NCBI GenBank assembly: GCA_025363455.1 | Contig: JANYDW010000040.1 | Coordinates: 1 to 64,000 of the forward strand | Direction of reading: 5' to 3' | Length of the DNA: 64,000 nt | Source of the DNA: Oleiharenicola sp. | GTDB taxonomy: Bacteria; Verrucomicrobiota; Verrucomicrobiia; Opitutales; Opitutaceae | Shown here: positions 35,755 through 43,442 of the stretch, piece after piece | Layout of the letters: the number at the start of each line of letters is the position of its first letter | Position numbering within the stretch: the stretch's first letter is position 1 | Made by a program: the position numbers and the translations under genes | Notes under the pieces: model-generated | Told to the model about the DNA's origin: nothing | Seen by the model: only the letters and a program-made list of their open reading frames with translations | Database searches by the model: none

Positions 35755-36102
35755 TTATTTCTCTGCGGCTGTCGCCTGCGTGAGCAGCATGGACATGGCT
35801 TCCACCGCGCGCACGGCGTGCGGCAGCTTCGGCGGCAGGTGCAGCAGGTCCCCGGCCGAGAGCTGGCGCGTCTGGCCGTGAAAGGTGAAGTCACCACGGC
35901 CGGACAGGACCTGGACAAGGGCGCGCGCGGAGCTGGTGTGCTCGGAGAGTTCCTGGCCGGCGGCGAAACGCAGCAGCGTCACGCGCAGGCCGGGGGCGGT
36001 CAGCACAGCCTGGCTGACGATGCCATGGGCGACGCTCGCGGCCGGCGCCAGCACCGGGCACACACCGGCGGTGTCGTTGGGGAGCAGGGCGGCGGCGCTC
36101 AT
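35755..36102 (-). CDS. Cupin domain protein
   Basis: The 115-residue protein is a single cupin: LRFAAGQELSEHTSSARALV, VLSGRGDFTFHGQTRQLSAG and LLHLPPKLPHAV. It overlaps the upstream DUF2249 gene by 4 bp, so the two are probably made together. Small cupins of this kind occur in Dnr-controlled clusters; the metal ligand set is incomplete (EHT, HLPP, H), so catalysis is uncertain. Confidence 0.88.
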   Translation of the reverse strand: MSAAALLPNDTAGVCPVLAPAASVAHGIVSQAVLTAPGLRVTLLRFAAGQELSEHTSSARALVQVLSGRGDFTFHGQTRQLSAGDLLHLPPKLPHAVRAVEAMSMLLTQATAAEK

Positions 36103-36341
36103 GCGGTTTCCTCGCGCCAAAAGTTGACCGCCCAGGCGCCATCTGCGCGGTGCTCCATTGTGGTATGAAAGCCCTCGCTCTTGAGCAGCTCGATCAGCGG
36201 GGCGGGCATGAACGGGGCGATGATGGTCACGCCCTGGCCGGGCTTGAGCGCGTCAACGCGGGCGCGGATGAGCGGAAACGGTTCCTCGCCGCGCGCGAGA
36301 TTGGGCCGGACATCGAAGATTTTGAATTTGGGGGCGCTCAT
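36099..36341 (-). CDS. DUF2249 family protein
   Basis: An 80-residue protein with the family pattern FDVRPNLARGEEPFPLIRAR, VDALKPGQGVTII and LIELLKSEGFHTTMEHRADG. DUF2249 proteins are small TusA/SirA-like folds common in denitrification gene clusters. It lies 12 bp after the porin and overlaps the cupin gene. Confidence 0.85.
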   Translation of the reverse strand: MSAPKFKIFDVRPNLARGEEPFPLIRARVDALKPGQGVTIIAPFMPAPLIELLKSEGFHTTMEHRADGAWAVNFWREETA

Positions 36342-36353
36342 GGGCGGGGCGGG

Positions 36354-37562
36354 TCAATAGTTGAATTCCACCTGGAACCAGAACTTCTGTACGTCCGGGT
36401 AGGCAGGACTGTCGTGGCGGAAATCGGCGTATTTGACCTGACCGGTCACGGACTTGCCGAATTTGCGGGTGAGCTGCAGATCGAGCTCGGTGCCGAGACC
36501 CACCCCGGTGGCGTCGGTCCGGAACCAGTGATAAAAGGCCGTGCCGGTGAAACCCTCCGGAAGATTCGCCGTACCCTTGAGGTAGGTGTTGCGCAGGCCG
36601 GCCGCCGGAGTGACGAGAAAGAGATCCGCCCAGCCGTTGAAGGCGTGGAGGGTGGCCAGGGGAGTCTTGAAGCCGACATTATTGTCCGAGCCGAGCACTT
36701 CATAACCGAGGGTGGCACTGCCCGGCTTGGCCGCGACGCCGGCCTCGCCAGCATAGTAATTCGCCGAGTAGCTCAGCAGGCTGGAGCCGTAGTCGGACTG
36801 TGTGGCGAGCTCGGCGCGGTAGGCCAGCTTGAGGCCGGCTGAAAGCTTGGCGGTGCCGGCGAAACTGGCGCCATACGTGGCGCAGGAATTGGGCGCGGCG
36901 ACTTTCTTGAAATCCAACAGGTAGGCGTAGGCCGTGAGTGTGCCGGCGGCGAAACCGGTGTAGCTCGCGTTGAACACGTGCGAGGCCGACTGCCATTTGC
37001 CCTGGGCGTGCCGGTCACTGAAGACGCGGTTGATCTGCCCGAGGAAGGCGTAGGTCAGCGTCGTTTTGTCCAGCGACATGTCGGTCAGGACGACGGCGTC
37101 GAAGGTCTGCATGTCCTGGCGCCAGCCGACGTCGCCGATGAAGCGGGCGTTGTCGAGTACGAGGCGCTGGCGGCCCACGGTCGCGGTGGTCTTGTCCTGG
37201 CTGAATGCGATCCAGGCCTGGTTGATCTCGGTGGTCTCGGGATCGGCGATGACTGCCTTGCCATTTCCACCGGGATTCAACCCAGCCTGGCTGTAGCTGT
37301 CGCCGTTAGCGGCGAAAATATTTTCCGCCTCCAGCATGGCTTTCCAGCCGTGCCACGGCACGGTGGTGTAGCCGAGCCGCGTACGCAGCGTGAGCGCTTC
37401 GGCATCGCGCAGGCCGGTTTGCTCCACGCTTTCATAGCGCAGGCGGGCGTTGAGCGAGACCTTGCCTTGGGCAAGGGCGTCGCTCACTGAGACCGCGTCG
37501 GCGGCGACCAGCGGAAGCGCGGAGAGGAGCAAAGCCAGGGAGAGGAGACGGGAGGTTTTCAT
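36354..37562 (-). CDS. Porin of the alginate-export type
   Basis: The 402-residue protein has a signal peptide (LLSLALLLSALPLVAADA) and a beta-barrel that runs through SLNARLRYESVEQTGLRDAE to FWFQVEFNY, ending in an aromatic residue as outer-membrane proteins do. The layout matches alginate-export family porins. A Dnr-type site lies 59 bp upstream, so it may be induced with nirK and could admit nitrite or nitrate. The substrate is inference. Confidence 0.85.
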   Translation of the reverse strand: MKTSRLLSLALLLSALPLVAADAVSVSDALAQGKVSLNARLRYESVEQTGLRDAEALTLRTRLGYTTVPWHGWKAMLEAENIFAANGDSYSQAGLNPGGNGKAVIADPETTEINQAWIAFSQDKTTATVGRQRLVLDNARFIGDVGWRQDMQTFDAVVLTDMSLDKTTLTYAFLGQINRVFSDRHAQGKWQSASHVFNASYTGFAAGTLTAYAYLLDFKKVAAPNSCATYGASFAGTAKLSAGLKLAYRAELATQSDYGSSLLSYSANYYAGEAGVAAKPGSATLGYEVLGSDNNVGFKTPLATLHAFNGWADLFLVTPAAGLRNTYLKGTANLPEGFTGTAFYHWFRTDATGVGLGTELDLQLTRKFGKSVTGQVKYADFRHDSPAYPDVQKFWFQVEFNY

Positions 37563-37620
37563 GGATGCAGGGCGAATGTATTGTCTGCCGCCAGCATAGC
37601 ATCCGGCGCGCGCTGGCGCC

Positions 37621-37634
37621 TTGATGCGCGTCAA
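37621..37634. promoter_or_regulatory. Dnr/FNR-type binding site upstream of the porin operon
   Basis: TTGATGCGCGTCAA matches the Dnr form TTGAT-N4-GTCAA exactly. Confidence 0.72.
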
Positions 37635-37704
37635 GCCCGGGCCGCCTTCGGCCCAGTCTGTCAGAGCATATGAAATATTACTGCAGCCGAAAAAACATCC
37701 GTGT

Positions 37705-37790
37705 CGTCATCCTGAGCGAAGCGAAGGATCCAAGCGGGTGGCGCACGTCCGTCCGTTCCCTGGGATCCTTCGCGCGGCTCAGGATGACGG
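37705..37790. repeat. Dispersed palindromic repeat with GTCATCCTGAGC ends
   Basis: Left arm TCGTCATCCTGAGCGAAGCG with AAGGATCC and right arm GGATCCTTCGCGCGGCTCAG with GATGAC. The same kind of sequence is found in many unrelated bacteria. It lies between the porin and SCO genes, which are transcribed in the same direction. Confidence 0.75.
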
Positions 37791-37845
37791 AGAGCAAAGG
37801 CCGGCGGGCGGATAATGGCCCGGCTACGACATTTTTTAGTCCGCC

Positions 37846-38490
37846 CTATCTGGCTGCCGTGACCAACGCCGCCGTGGCTTCGTCGAGCCCGCCCTTGAGG
37901 CCGGTGCGCTGGTGGACGATCTCACCGGCGGGATTGAGGATGGTGAGGAGGTTGGAGTGGGAGAACGCACCGTCGGCCTCCTGCTTGTACTTCACGCCGA
38001 CGAGCGCCGCGAGCTCCCGGACGACGTCGTCGCTGCCATGGAGCAGGATCCATGAGGAATCGAGCGCGCGTTGTGTGCGGTAGGCCGCCAGCGCGGCCGG
38101 GGTGTCGCGGGCCGAATCGAAGGATACCAGCACGAACACGGCGCGGGCTCGGAGTTCCGCCGGAAGTTTTGCGGCAATCGCTTCCATATCTGAAACGGTC
38201 AGCGGGCAGGCGTAGCCGCAGGAGGCGAAGAACAGGTCGAGCACGACGGGCCGCCCGTGAAGCTCGCCCAGTGTGAAAGTCCGGCCCGAATCGTCCGTGA
38301 ACTTGCCGTCGAGCTGGTAGATCGAGTCTTTGCTGAATGGTGCGCCGGCCATCGCTTCGCAGCAGGCGTCCTTGGTGGCTGCCTTTTCTGGTAGGAGCGT
38401 GCTGGCACGCGATGGATGGGCGGCATCGCCTGCCAGCAGGATCCCACAACAAACCAAGGCGGCGAGGACGGGAATGGATTTTGTTTTCAT
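37846..38490 (-). CDS. SCO family protein (copper chaperone type) with a repeat-derived signal region
   Basis: The 214-residue protein has a thioredoxin-like SCO domain with the CxxxC in FFASCGYACPLTV and the distal His in FSHSNLLTIL. SCO proteins deliver copper to cuproenzymes, apt beside nirK. Its start overlaps the nirV stop by 4 bp. Residues about 15-33 (CCGILLAG to TLLP) derive from a family B palindrome that forms part of the signal peptide. Confidence 0.9.
   Translation of the reverse strand: MKTKSIPVLAALVCCGILLAGDAAHPSRASTLLPEKAATKDACCEAMAGAPFSKDSIYQLDGKFTDDSGRTFTLGELHGRPVVLDLFFASCGYACPLTVSDMEAIAAKLPAELRARAVFVLVSFDSARDTPAALAAYRTQRALDSSWILLHGSDDVVRELAALVGVKYKQEADGAFSHSNLLTILNPAGEIVHQRTGLKGGLDEATAALVTAAR
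38391..38447. repeat. Family B palindrome inside the SCO gene, in frame
   Basis: The element is 57 bp, a multiple of three, with arms GTAGGAGCGTGCTGGCACGC and GCCTGCCAGCAGGATCCCAC. It falls just at the signal peptide. Confidence 0.9.
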
Positions 38491-39386
38491 GGCGAAGTGG
38501 CGACTTTGAGCGGCAAATCCCGCGCGCAGCGGAAGCCGAGCGCGGTGGTGGTGTTGTTGGCTTTGAGAGATGATCTGAGCGCCATCCGCATGAACGCGGC
38601 GTAGTCGGCGGTGTCCTTGGCACCGACGGAGCCGGCGCCGCAAAAGAGGTCGCGCTCGAGTCCGGAGTCGCCGCGGGATTCACCCGTGACCAAAGCCGTG
38701 TTGAAATCGTCGACCCATTCCCAAACAAGGCCATGGAGATCGCGGGCGCCGTGAAAATTGGGCCGGCCGGTGCCGGCCGCGGGATGGACTGCGGGCACGG
38801 GGCGCGCGAGCCACGCATAGAGATCGCGGTTGAGCGGCTCGTCATTCTTGCCGTCGGGCCGGGTATAGCCCGCGGACGCCGCGAGTTCCCACTCGGCGGT
38901 AGCGGGCAAGCGCTTGCCCATCCAGCGGGCGCAGGCGCGGGCGGCGAACCATGAGACCCGAACGACCGGCGAAGTGGCGGGCGCCTTGGGCCCGAGTTCG
39001 AGGTCGCCAGTCCAGTGTTCCAGGTAGGACGAGTCCGCGAAAAGCCGGCTCACCTGCGAGCGTTGCCATTTTGGGTTGGCGGTCACAAAGGCGAGGAACT
39101 CGGCGTTGGTGACGGGCCGATCGTCGAGGTGAAAGGCCGGGACGCTGACCTCCGCGGCATCCTTGACCGTGCGGAGGAGCGGAACGTAGGTGCCGGCCGG
39201 AATCACCACCATCCTGGCATTTTCGATTTTGGGTTTTGGATTTTCGATTGCCGAGGATTGCGCCGGCGGCATGCGGCGTCCGGACGCGTTTTCTTGGGCG
39301 AACATTGAACCAAACCGTCCGGAGGCCGGGTTCCACCCCAACGCGAGCGCGAGGGCGGCGAAGCGGATGAGCGTGGTGGGGTTCAT
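38487..39386 (-). CDS. nirV: NirV-like formylglycine-generating-enzyme-fold protein
   Basis: The 299-residue protein is an FGE-sulfatase (SUMF1) domain: MVVIPAGTYVPLL, DDRPVTNAEFLAFV, NPKWQRSQVSRLF, VSWFAARACARWMGKRLPA, EWELAASAGY, GLVWEWVDDFNT and ALGFRCARDLP. Genes of this type next to nirK are called nirV. A signal peptide (MNPTTLIRFAALALALG) is followed at once by about 20 residues from a family C repeat. The role in NirK maturation is not established. Confidence 0.85.
   Translation of the reverse strand: MNPTTLIRFAALALALGWNPASGRFGSMFAQENASGRRMPPAQSSAIENPKPKIENARMVVIPAGTYVPLLRTVKDAAEVSVPAFHLDDRPVTNAEFLAFVTANPKWQRSQVSRLFADSSYLEHWTGDLELGPKAPATSPVVRVSWFAARACARWMGKRLPATAEWELAASAGYTRPDGKNDEPLNRDLYAWLARPVPAVHPAAGTGRPNFHGARDLHGLVWEWVDDFNTALVTGESRGDSGLERDLFCGAGSVGAKDTADYAAFMRMALRSSLKANNTTTALGFRCARDLPLKVATSP
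39276..39336. repeat. Family C palindrome inside nirV, after the signal peptide
   Basis: The right arm AACCGTCCGGAGGCCGGGTT with CCACC is clear and the left arm GCGTCCGGACGCG is shortened. It encodes residues about 17-37 in frame. Confidence 0.8.
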
Positions 39387-39403
39387 GGTGGTGGTTTGTT
39401 TTT

Positions 39404-39475
39404 GTAGGGCGGGATCGCTGATCCCGCCACGAACATGTCGTCGTCTGCGAGGCGGGATCATCGATCCGCCCTACA
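39404..39475. repeat. Family A palindrome between nirK and nirV
   Basis: Arms GTAGGGCGGGATCGCTGATC and GATCATCGATCCGCCCTAC. It may weaken transcription from nirK into nirV by forming a hairpin. Confidence 0.9.
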
Positions 39476-39482
39476 GTTCTAT

Positions 39483-41006
39483 TTAGTGGATCTCGCTGCG
39501 GATCGCCTTGACCTTGGCGGTGGTGAAGGCGTCGCCCGTGTTGCCCCAGGAGTTGAAGACGTAGGTGAGGACGTCGGCGATCTGCGCGTCAGTGAGCACG
39601 GCCTCCTGCGGCGGCATCACGCTGTTGAGGGTCACGCCGTTGACGGTCACGGGGCCGGTGAGGCCCTTGAGCACGGTGCGCACGGCACGATCCCGGTCAG
39701 CGAGCATGTAATCGGAGCCGGCGAGCGGCGGGAAGGCCATGGGCAGGCCCTTGCCGTCGGGCTGGTGGCACGCGAAGCAGAGGCCCATGTAGACCTGCTT
39801 GCCCTTTTCCAGCTGCATTTCCTTGGTGAGGCCGGCGATGGTTGGGTTGGACTTCATCGCGGCCGCGATCTGCTTCTTCAACTCGGCCTCGCGCTTCGCG
39901 GAGTCGGAGCCTTCCTCGGCCTGCGCCCCGAGATAAACGGCGTCGATTTCCTTGCCGGAATAGATGACGCGATTTTCGGGGCCCGCGACCTTGAGCATGC
40001 CGAGCGCACCCTTGTTGAAAGCGCGCGTGAGCGAGTGGTCGACGAGGATGAAGGTGCCGGGCACATCGACCTTGAACTCGACGGCGCACGCACCGCCGGA
40101 GGGCACGAGCGTCGTCTGCACGTTGGCATTCGGCAGGCTGAGGCCGGCCTCCGGGTAGACCTTGTCAAAGATCTCGCCGATGATGTGGAACGACGAGGTA
40201 ATGTTCGGGCCGCCGACGCCGAAGTAGATGCGCACGTGCTCGCCGACGTTCGCCGTGAGGGCCTTATCGCCGACGAGTGAGCCGACCGAGCCATTGAAAA
40301 CGATGTAAGGTGGGCGCTCGTCGATGGCCTTGGCCATGTCGAAGGACTGCAGGCCCTCCTCGCCGTATTTGCCGGTGGCGTAGAATTCGCCCTGCATGAC
40401 GTAATATACCTTGTCGACCGGCGGCAGGCCGTCCTTGGGCTCGACGAGGATCATGCCATACATCCCGTTGCCGATGTGCATCGGCACAGGCGCCGTGGCG
40501 CAGTGGTAGACAGAGAGGCCGGGGTTCAGCGCCTGGAAGGTGAACTGCGAGCTATGACCCGGAGCAGTGAAGGTCGACGCCGCGCCGCCGCCCGGGCCGG
40601 TGACGGCGTGCAGGTCAATGTTGTGGGGGAGCTTCGAGGACGGGTGGTTGTTGAGGTGAAATTCGACGACATCGCCCTCGCGGATCCGAATGAAAGAGCC
40701 CGGGACGCTGCCGCCATAAGTCCAGAAGGTATATTCGACCCCGTCGGCCAGCCGGGCGACGACCTCCCGGACCTCGAGGTTCACAACGACGCGTGCGGAA
40801 AATTTGCGCTTGATGGGCGGCGGCACGTGCGGCGCGGCCGTGAGGATCGCCTGCTCAACCGGCAGGGCGACGACATCCGGGGGCAGGACGACGGGGCCTT
40901 TGGCATCAGCCGGGCCTTCGGCCTGAACGGCTACGGCGGGAACAAGGGCAGCGGCCAGCATGAGCATGGACATCGCGAAGAGGGGGGGGAGTTGTGGAGT
41001 TTTCAT
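39483..41006 (-). CDS. nirK: Copper nitrite reductase fused to a cytochrome c domain
   Basis: The 507-residue protein has a signal peptide and two cupredoxin domains. Type 1 ligands are in LPHNIDLHAV and VYHCATAPVPMHIGNGM; type 2 histidines are in PHNIDLHAV and SSFHIIGEIF. A C-terminal class I cytochrome c (about 395-495) has CFACHQPDGKG. It reduces nitrite to NO in the periplasm, with the attached heme domain passing electrons to the copper core. A Dnr-type site lies about 112 bp upstream. nirV and an SCO gene follow. Confidence 0.95.
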   Translation of the reverse strand: MKTPQLPPLFAMSMLMLAAALVPAVAVQAEGPADAKGPVVLPPDVVALPVEQAILTAAPHVPPPIKRKFSARVVVNLEVREVVARLADGVEYTFWTYGGSVPGSFIRIREGDVVEFHLNNHPSSKLPHNIDLHAVTGPGGGAASTFTAPGHSSQFTFQALNPGLSVYHCATAPVPMHIGNGMYGMILVEPKDGLPPVDKVYYVMQGEFYATGKYGEEGLQSFDMAKAIDERPPYIVFNGSVGSLVGDKALTANVGEHVRIYFGVGGPNITSSFHIIGEIFDKVYPEAGLSLPNANVQTTLVPSGGACAVEFKVDVPGTFILVDHSLTRAFNKGALGMLKVAGPENRVIYSGKEIDAVYLGAQAEEGSDSAKREAELKKQIAAAMKSNPTIAGLTKEMQLEKGKQVYMGLCFACHQPDGKGLPMAFPPLAGSDYMLADRDRAVRTVLKGLTGPVTVNGVTLNSVMPPQEAVLTDAQIADVLTYVFNSWGNTGDAFTTAKVKAIRSEIH

Positions 41007-41117
41007 GGATGAGGCAGGAAGGACATAATAGGAAGAACCAGGCTTGGTGACGATGTCATATGCGTGATGAGGATTAGGCTGCAGTCTCAAGCATGCCAGA
41101 TCACGCCTTAGGGTGCC

Positions 41118-41131
41118 TTGACCTGCATCAA
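41118..41131. promoter_or_regulatory. Dnr/FNR-type binding site upstream of nirK
   Basis: TTGACCTGCATCAA is, on the complement, TTGATGCAGGTCAA, an exact Dnr-type site. Confidence 0.72.
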
Positions 41132-41214
41132 TCTCTCTCACCGATGAATCCGCGTACTGGTGGTGATAAGCGGCAGCGATGCGGGGCCATCAGGATTCTC
41201 GCTGATCACATAGC

Positions 41215-41408
41215 GTCCTTCGCGACAAAGGCTGTCCGCCTACGCTCAGGCGCTTCGGTGAGACGCCTCGCCGTAGCCTTCGCGGAGCGAAGGCGCAGGC
41301 GGGTGGCCTGCCAGCCGTAGCCACGCGGGGTTCGCATCGAAAGTTAAATGCCGTCCTTCGCCAGGCTTACGGACGGCAGCCTCCGCTCTCGCTGTGCTCG
41401 GCGGAGGC
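41215..41408. repeat. tRNA-associated repeat array, family H (beside tRNA-Arg)
   Basis: It contains GCAGGCGGGTGGCCTGCC, CCGTAGCC, CGTCCTTCGCCAGGCTTACG and GCGGAGGCTGG words arranged as inverted and direct repeats. The last word runs into the tRNA CCA end. It is the counterpart of 28293-28579. No gene is present. Confidence 0.65.
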
Positions 41409-41484
41409 TGGTGCCCCCGCCCGGAATTGAACCGGGATCACACGTTTAGGAAACGCGTGCTCTATCCATTTGAGCTACGGGGAC
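41409..41484 (-). tRNA. tRNA-Arg (anticodon CCT), integration site of the mobile element
   Basis: The 76-nt fold has acceptor GTCCCCG/CGGGGGC, D arm GCTC/GAGC, anticodon arm CGCGT-TTCCTAA-ACGTG and T arm CCGGTTCAATTCCGG, with encoded CCA. Anticodon CCT reads AGG. The mobile element abuts its 5' end, so the 5' half (anticodon loop to start) is the shared att sequence and the upstream region, including the promoter, is now element DNA. Confidence 0.95.
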
Positions 41485-41487
41485 TAA
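41450..41487. other. attL (5' half of tRNA-Arg)
   Basis: A 38-bp stretch identical to 55744-55781, starting GAAACGCGTGCTCTATCC and ending CTACGGGGACTAA. It spans the anticodon loop to three bases beyond the tRNA 5' end. Confidence 0.93.
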
Positions 41488-41529
41488 TGTAAGTTAAGCA
41501 CTTACGAAAATAGCACACCAAAAAGGGGC

Positions 41530-41553
41530 AAAAGTTCTACCAAAAGTTCTACC
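41530..41553. other. Tandem integrase arm-type sites, left end
   Basis: AAAAGTTCTACC occurs twice in tandem, followed by TTGGTG. The same doublet is found at the right end, which fits binding sites for the integrase N-terminal domain. Confidence 0.75.
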
Positions 41554-41898
41554 TTGGTGCTCCATATTTACCCATGTCTTAGGTTGTGCACTCATGACTT
41601 CAAGGCGGAAGGTTCGGAATCATCGGCGGAATGCAGCCGGCCTACTGCGGGGCAGGCGTGAATCCGCCGACATCTCGATGCTGTTTTTCTCCCGGTCTGC
41701 ACTGGCAGGTTCGGGGTGTGACCACGAAGCAATCCGACGGCTTTCCCCATGTGGCCATTCCCACTGACATCATGTAGGCTACTGCTCAGCGCCCCTCACG
41801 CGCTGCGGAGCCTCCCACGCCTCACTTATCACGTCATCGTCATCCACATCCACATGCGGTTCGCCAATCCGGCTAAACTCGAACTGCGACAGCAATTC
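41554..41898. other. Gene-free left end of the mobile element
   Basis: About 345 bp after the arm sites contain an imperfect inverted pair (ATCATCGGCGG and CCGCCGACAT at about 41620-41675) and no convincing gene. A short plus-strand frame at 41749 lacks recognisable features. Confidence 0.5.
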
Positions 41899-42540
41899 TT
41901 ACAGTTTTCTCTCTGCCATTACCACAAGTGAGGGGAGAAGCAGATGGTGATTAGTGTTGAACTTGTTACTCCATTCCACGCAGTCCGCTGGCAACGTTTT
42001 CGGTTTGCCAGAAATCAGTAGCACCTCGAAAACAACAAGCCTGTGCCGCGAACCTAGATAATGATCTCTGAATTGTTGCGCTTCTTGCGGAGTTCGGATC
42101 TTCAAAGAAAACCAAGCTCCATCCCCGCGTAGGGCAGAGTCGAGATCGGGATCCTTGGCCTGCCATTGCAAATCCTTTAACCGTTGGTCTAAAGCGGCCG
42201 TATCCTCGGCGACAGTGGCATTGCTCCATGATTGCACCGTAAATTTCATGGTGACCGAATTCTTCAGCTTGGTCCCATTAACTGATTCCACTTTCAGCAA
42301 AAATCGCCCGGTCGGAGAATTGTCGAGAAGCAGGAGTTCGTCTTCGACAGTTGCCACGATCTCTACTGCTGTAAGAAGTGGCAGCCCCAGTTCGCCTAGA
42401 ACAACAGTATTGCCTTCATCAATTTCCTTTACTGAGACCGCATGTGGCTTAGTCGGAGCTGGTGCACTTTCGGCCAAAACCGAAGCGTCAGTCATCAGGC
42501 CAAGGACAAGAAGGAGTGCGGAAATCTGTTTCGGCTTCAT
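41899..42540 (-). CDS. Hypothetical exported protein
   Basis: About 213 residues from ATG 42540, with a signal peptide (ISALLLVLGLMTDASVLA) and a beta-rich body (VVLGELGLPLLTAVEIVATV, LLLLDNSPTGRFLLKVESVN). No family is recognised. Its ATG overlaps the stop codon of the upstream secreted-protein gene (ATGA), so the two are translationally coupled. It is the last gene of a four-gene exported-protein operon. Confidence 0.7.
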   Translation of the reverse strand: MKPKQISALLLVLGLMTDASVLAESAPAPTKPHAVSVKEIDEGNTVVLGELGLPLLTAVEIVATVEDELLLLDNSPTGRFLLKVESVNGTKLKNSVTMKFTVQSWSNATVAEDTAALDQRLKDLQWQAKDPDLDSALRGDGAWFSLKIRTPQEAQQFRDHYLGSRHRLVVFEVLLISGKPKTLPADCVEWSNKFNTNHHLLLPSLVVMAERKL

Positions 42541-43433
42541 GTACCATTTGGTACGCAAAACTTGATAAATATAGGACCATCAAAACTTCCCAAGGCCGGC
42601 ATCGGGACCGCGGAAAACTCAGTCATCGTCTGTGTGCTAATCCCTGGATAGTCATGGTTAATACCAATCCACGTTTGGGTGTCTGGCATATATACAACAT
42701 AGTCGAAGTTGTCGTTTGCATCTTTGTCACCCATGCTGCCCGGATCCACTTCTCCGTTGTTTCCTTGTTGAGGTAAGCCATTCTTCCATTTTCCGTATTT
42801 TGCCGCAATGACGGTATGGAATCCCGACGGACACGCAGCGGAATTATTCAAAGCGGCTAATGACAAATACGCCGTCTTAGTGCCATAAATCGGATTTGTT
42901 TCTGTCTCCGGGCGGCCAGTGGGCCCATAACCAGGATAACGGTGAGCTGTATTATTATTAAGATCCCGGCGCGCCATAATTCTGAGAAACCCGATGCAAC
43001 CGGTATCGAGCATTTTCTGCACACCAGGATCAATTGGGATTTGAAAACGATTATGCACGTAGGTCGCTATGGCGTCTCGACCTACCCCAACCGGAGTCGC
43101 GCTAAATCCGTAGTTGGGAAAATTGGTTGAGTTCCATGTGATGTGTGACCTCGCCGCAGGGGAGGGCAACCATGTCAAGCTCTCATAGCTGTAGGAATAA
43201 TAACAATCCCCGCTGACATAATCTAGTAATGTTACATCTTCTCCGAAGTTGAGATAATGCTCGCAGGTGAAAGTCGTCGAGTATCCCGACGCACAGCCGA
43301 TATTGCTACGGACGATTATTTTCTTAATACCCTCAATATCGCTATTGTTTATGTCGGTAACATCCGCTTGTGCGCTAAGTGGTAGTAGTGCGAGCACGAC
43401 CGCAAGGAAGAAGCCTTTGGTTTGTATCTTCAT
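42537..43433 (-). CDS. Hypothetical exported protein with several cysteines
   Basis: The 298-residue protein has a signal peptide (MKIQTKGFFLAVVLALLPLS, cut at AQA-D). Cysteine pairs (NIGCASGYSTTFTCEHYL, SGDCYY, DTGCIGF, AACPSGF, FCVPNG) suggest disulfides. It contains many Asn, Tyr and Gly and no family motif I know. It lies between two other exported-protein genes and overlaps the next by 4 bp. Confidence 0.72.
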   Translation of the reverse strand: MKIQTKGFFLAVVLALLPLSAQADVTDINNSDIEGIKKIIVRSNIGCASGYSTTFTCEHYLNFGEDVTLLDYVSGDCYYSYSYESLTWLPSPAARSHITWNSTNFPNYGFSATPVGVGRDAIATYVHNRFQIPIDPGVQKMLDTGCIGFLRIMARRDLNNNTAHRYPGYGPTGRPETETNPIYGTKTAYLSLAALNNSAACPSGFHTVIAAKYGKWKNGLPQQGNNGEVDPGSMGDKDANDNFDYVVYMPDTQTWIGINHDYPGISTQTMTEFSAVPMPALGSFDGPIFIKFCVPNGT

Positions 43434-43442
43434 AAATAGTCC

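Noticed and set aside
34888-36168. Long plus-strand frame opposite the Crp/Fnr regulator and cupin genes
   Set aside because: It overlaps two well-supported genes and lacks motifs.
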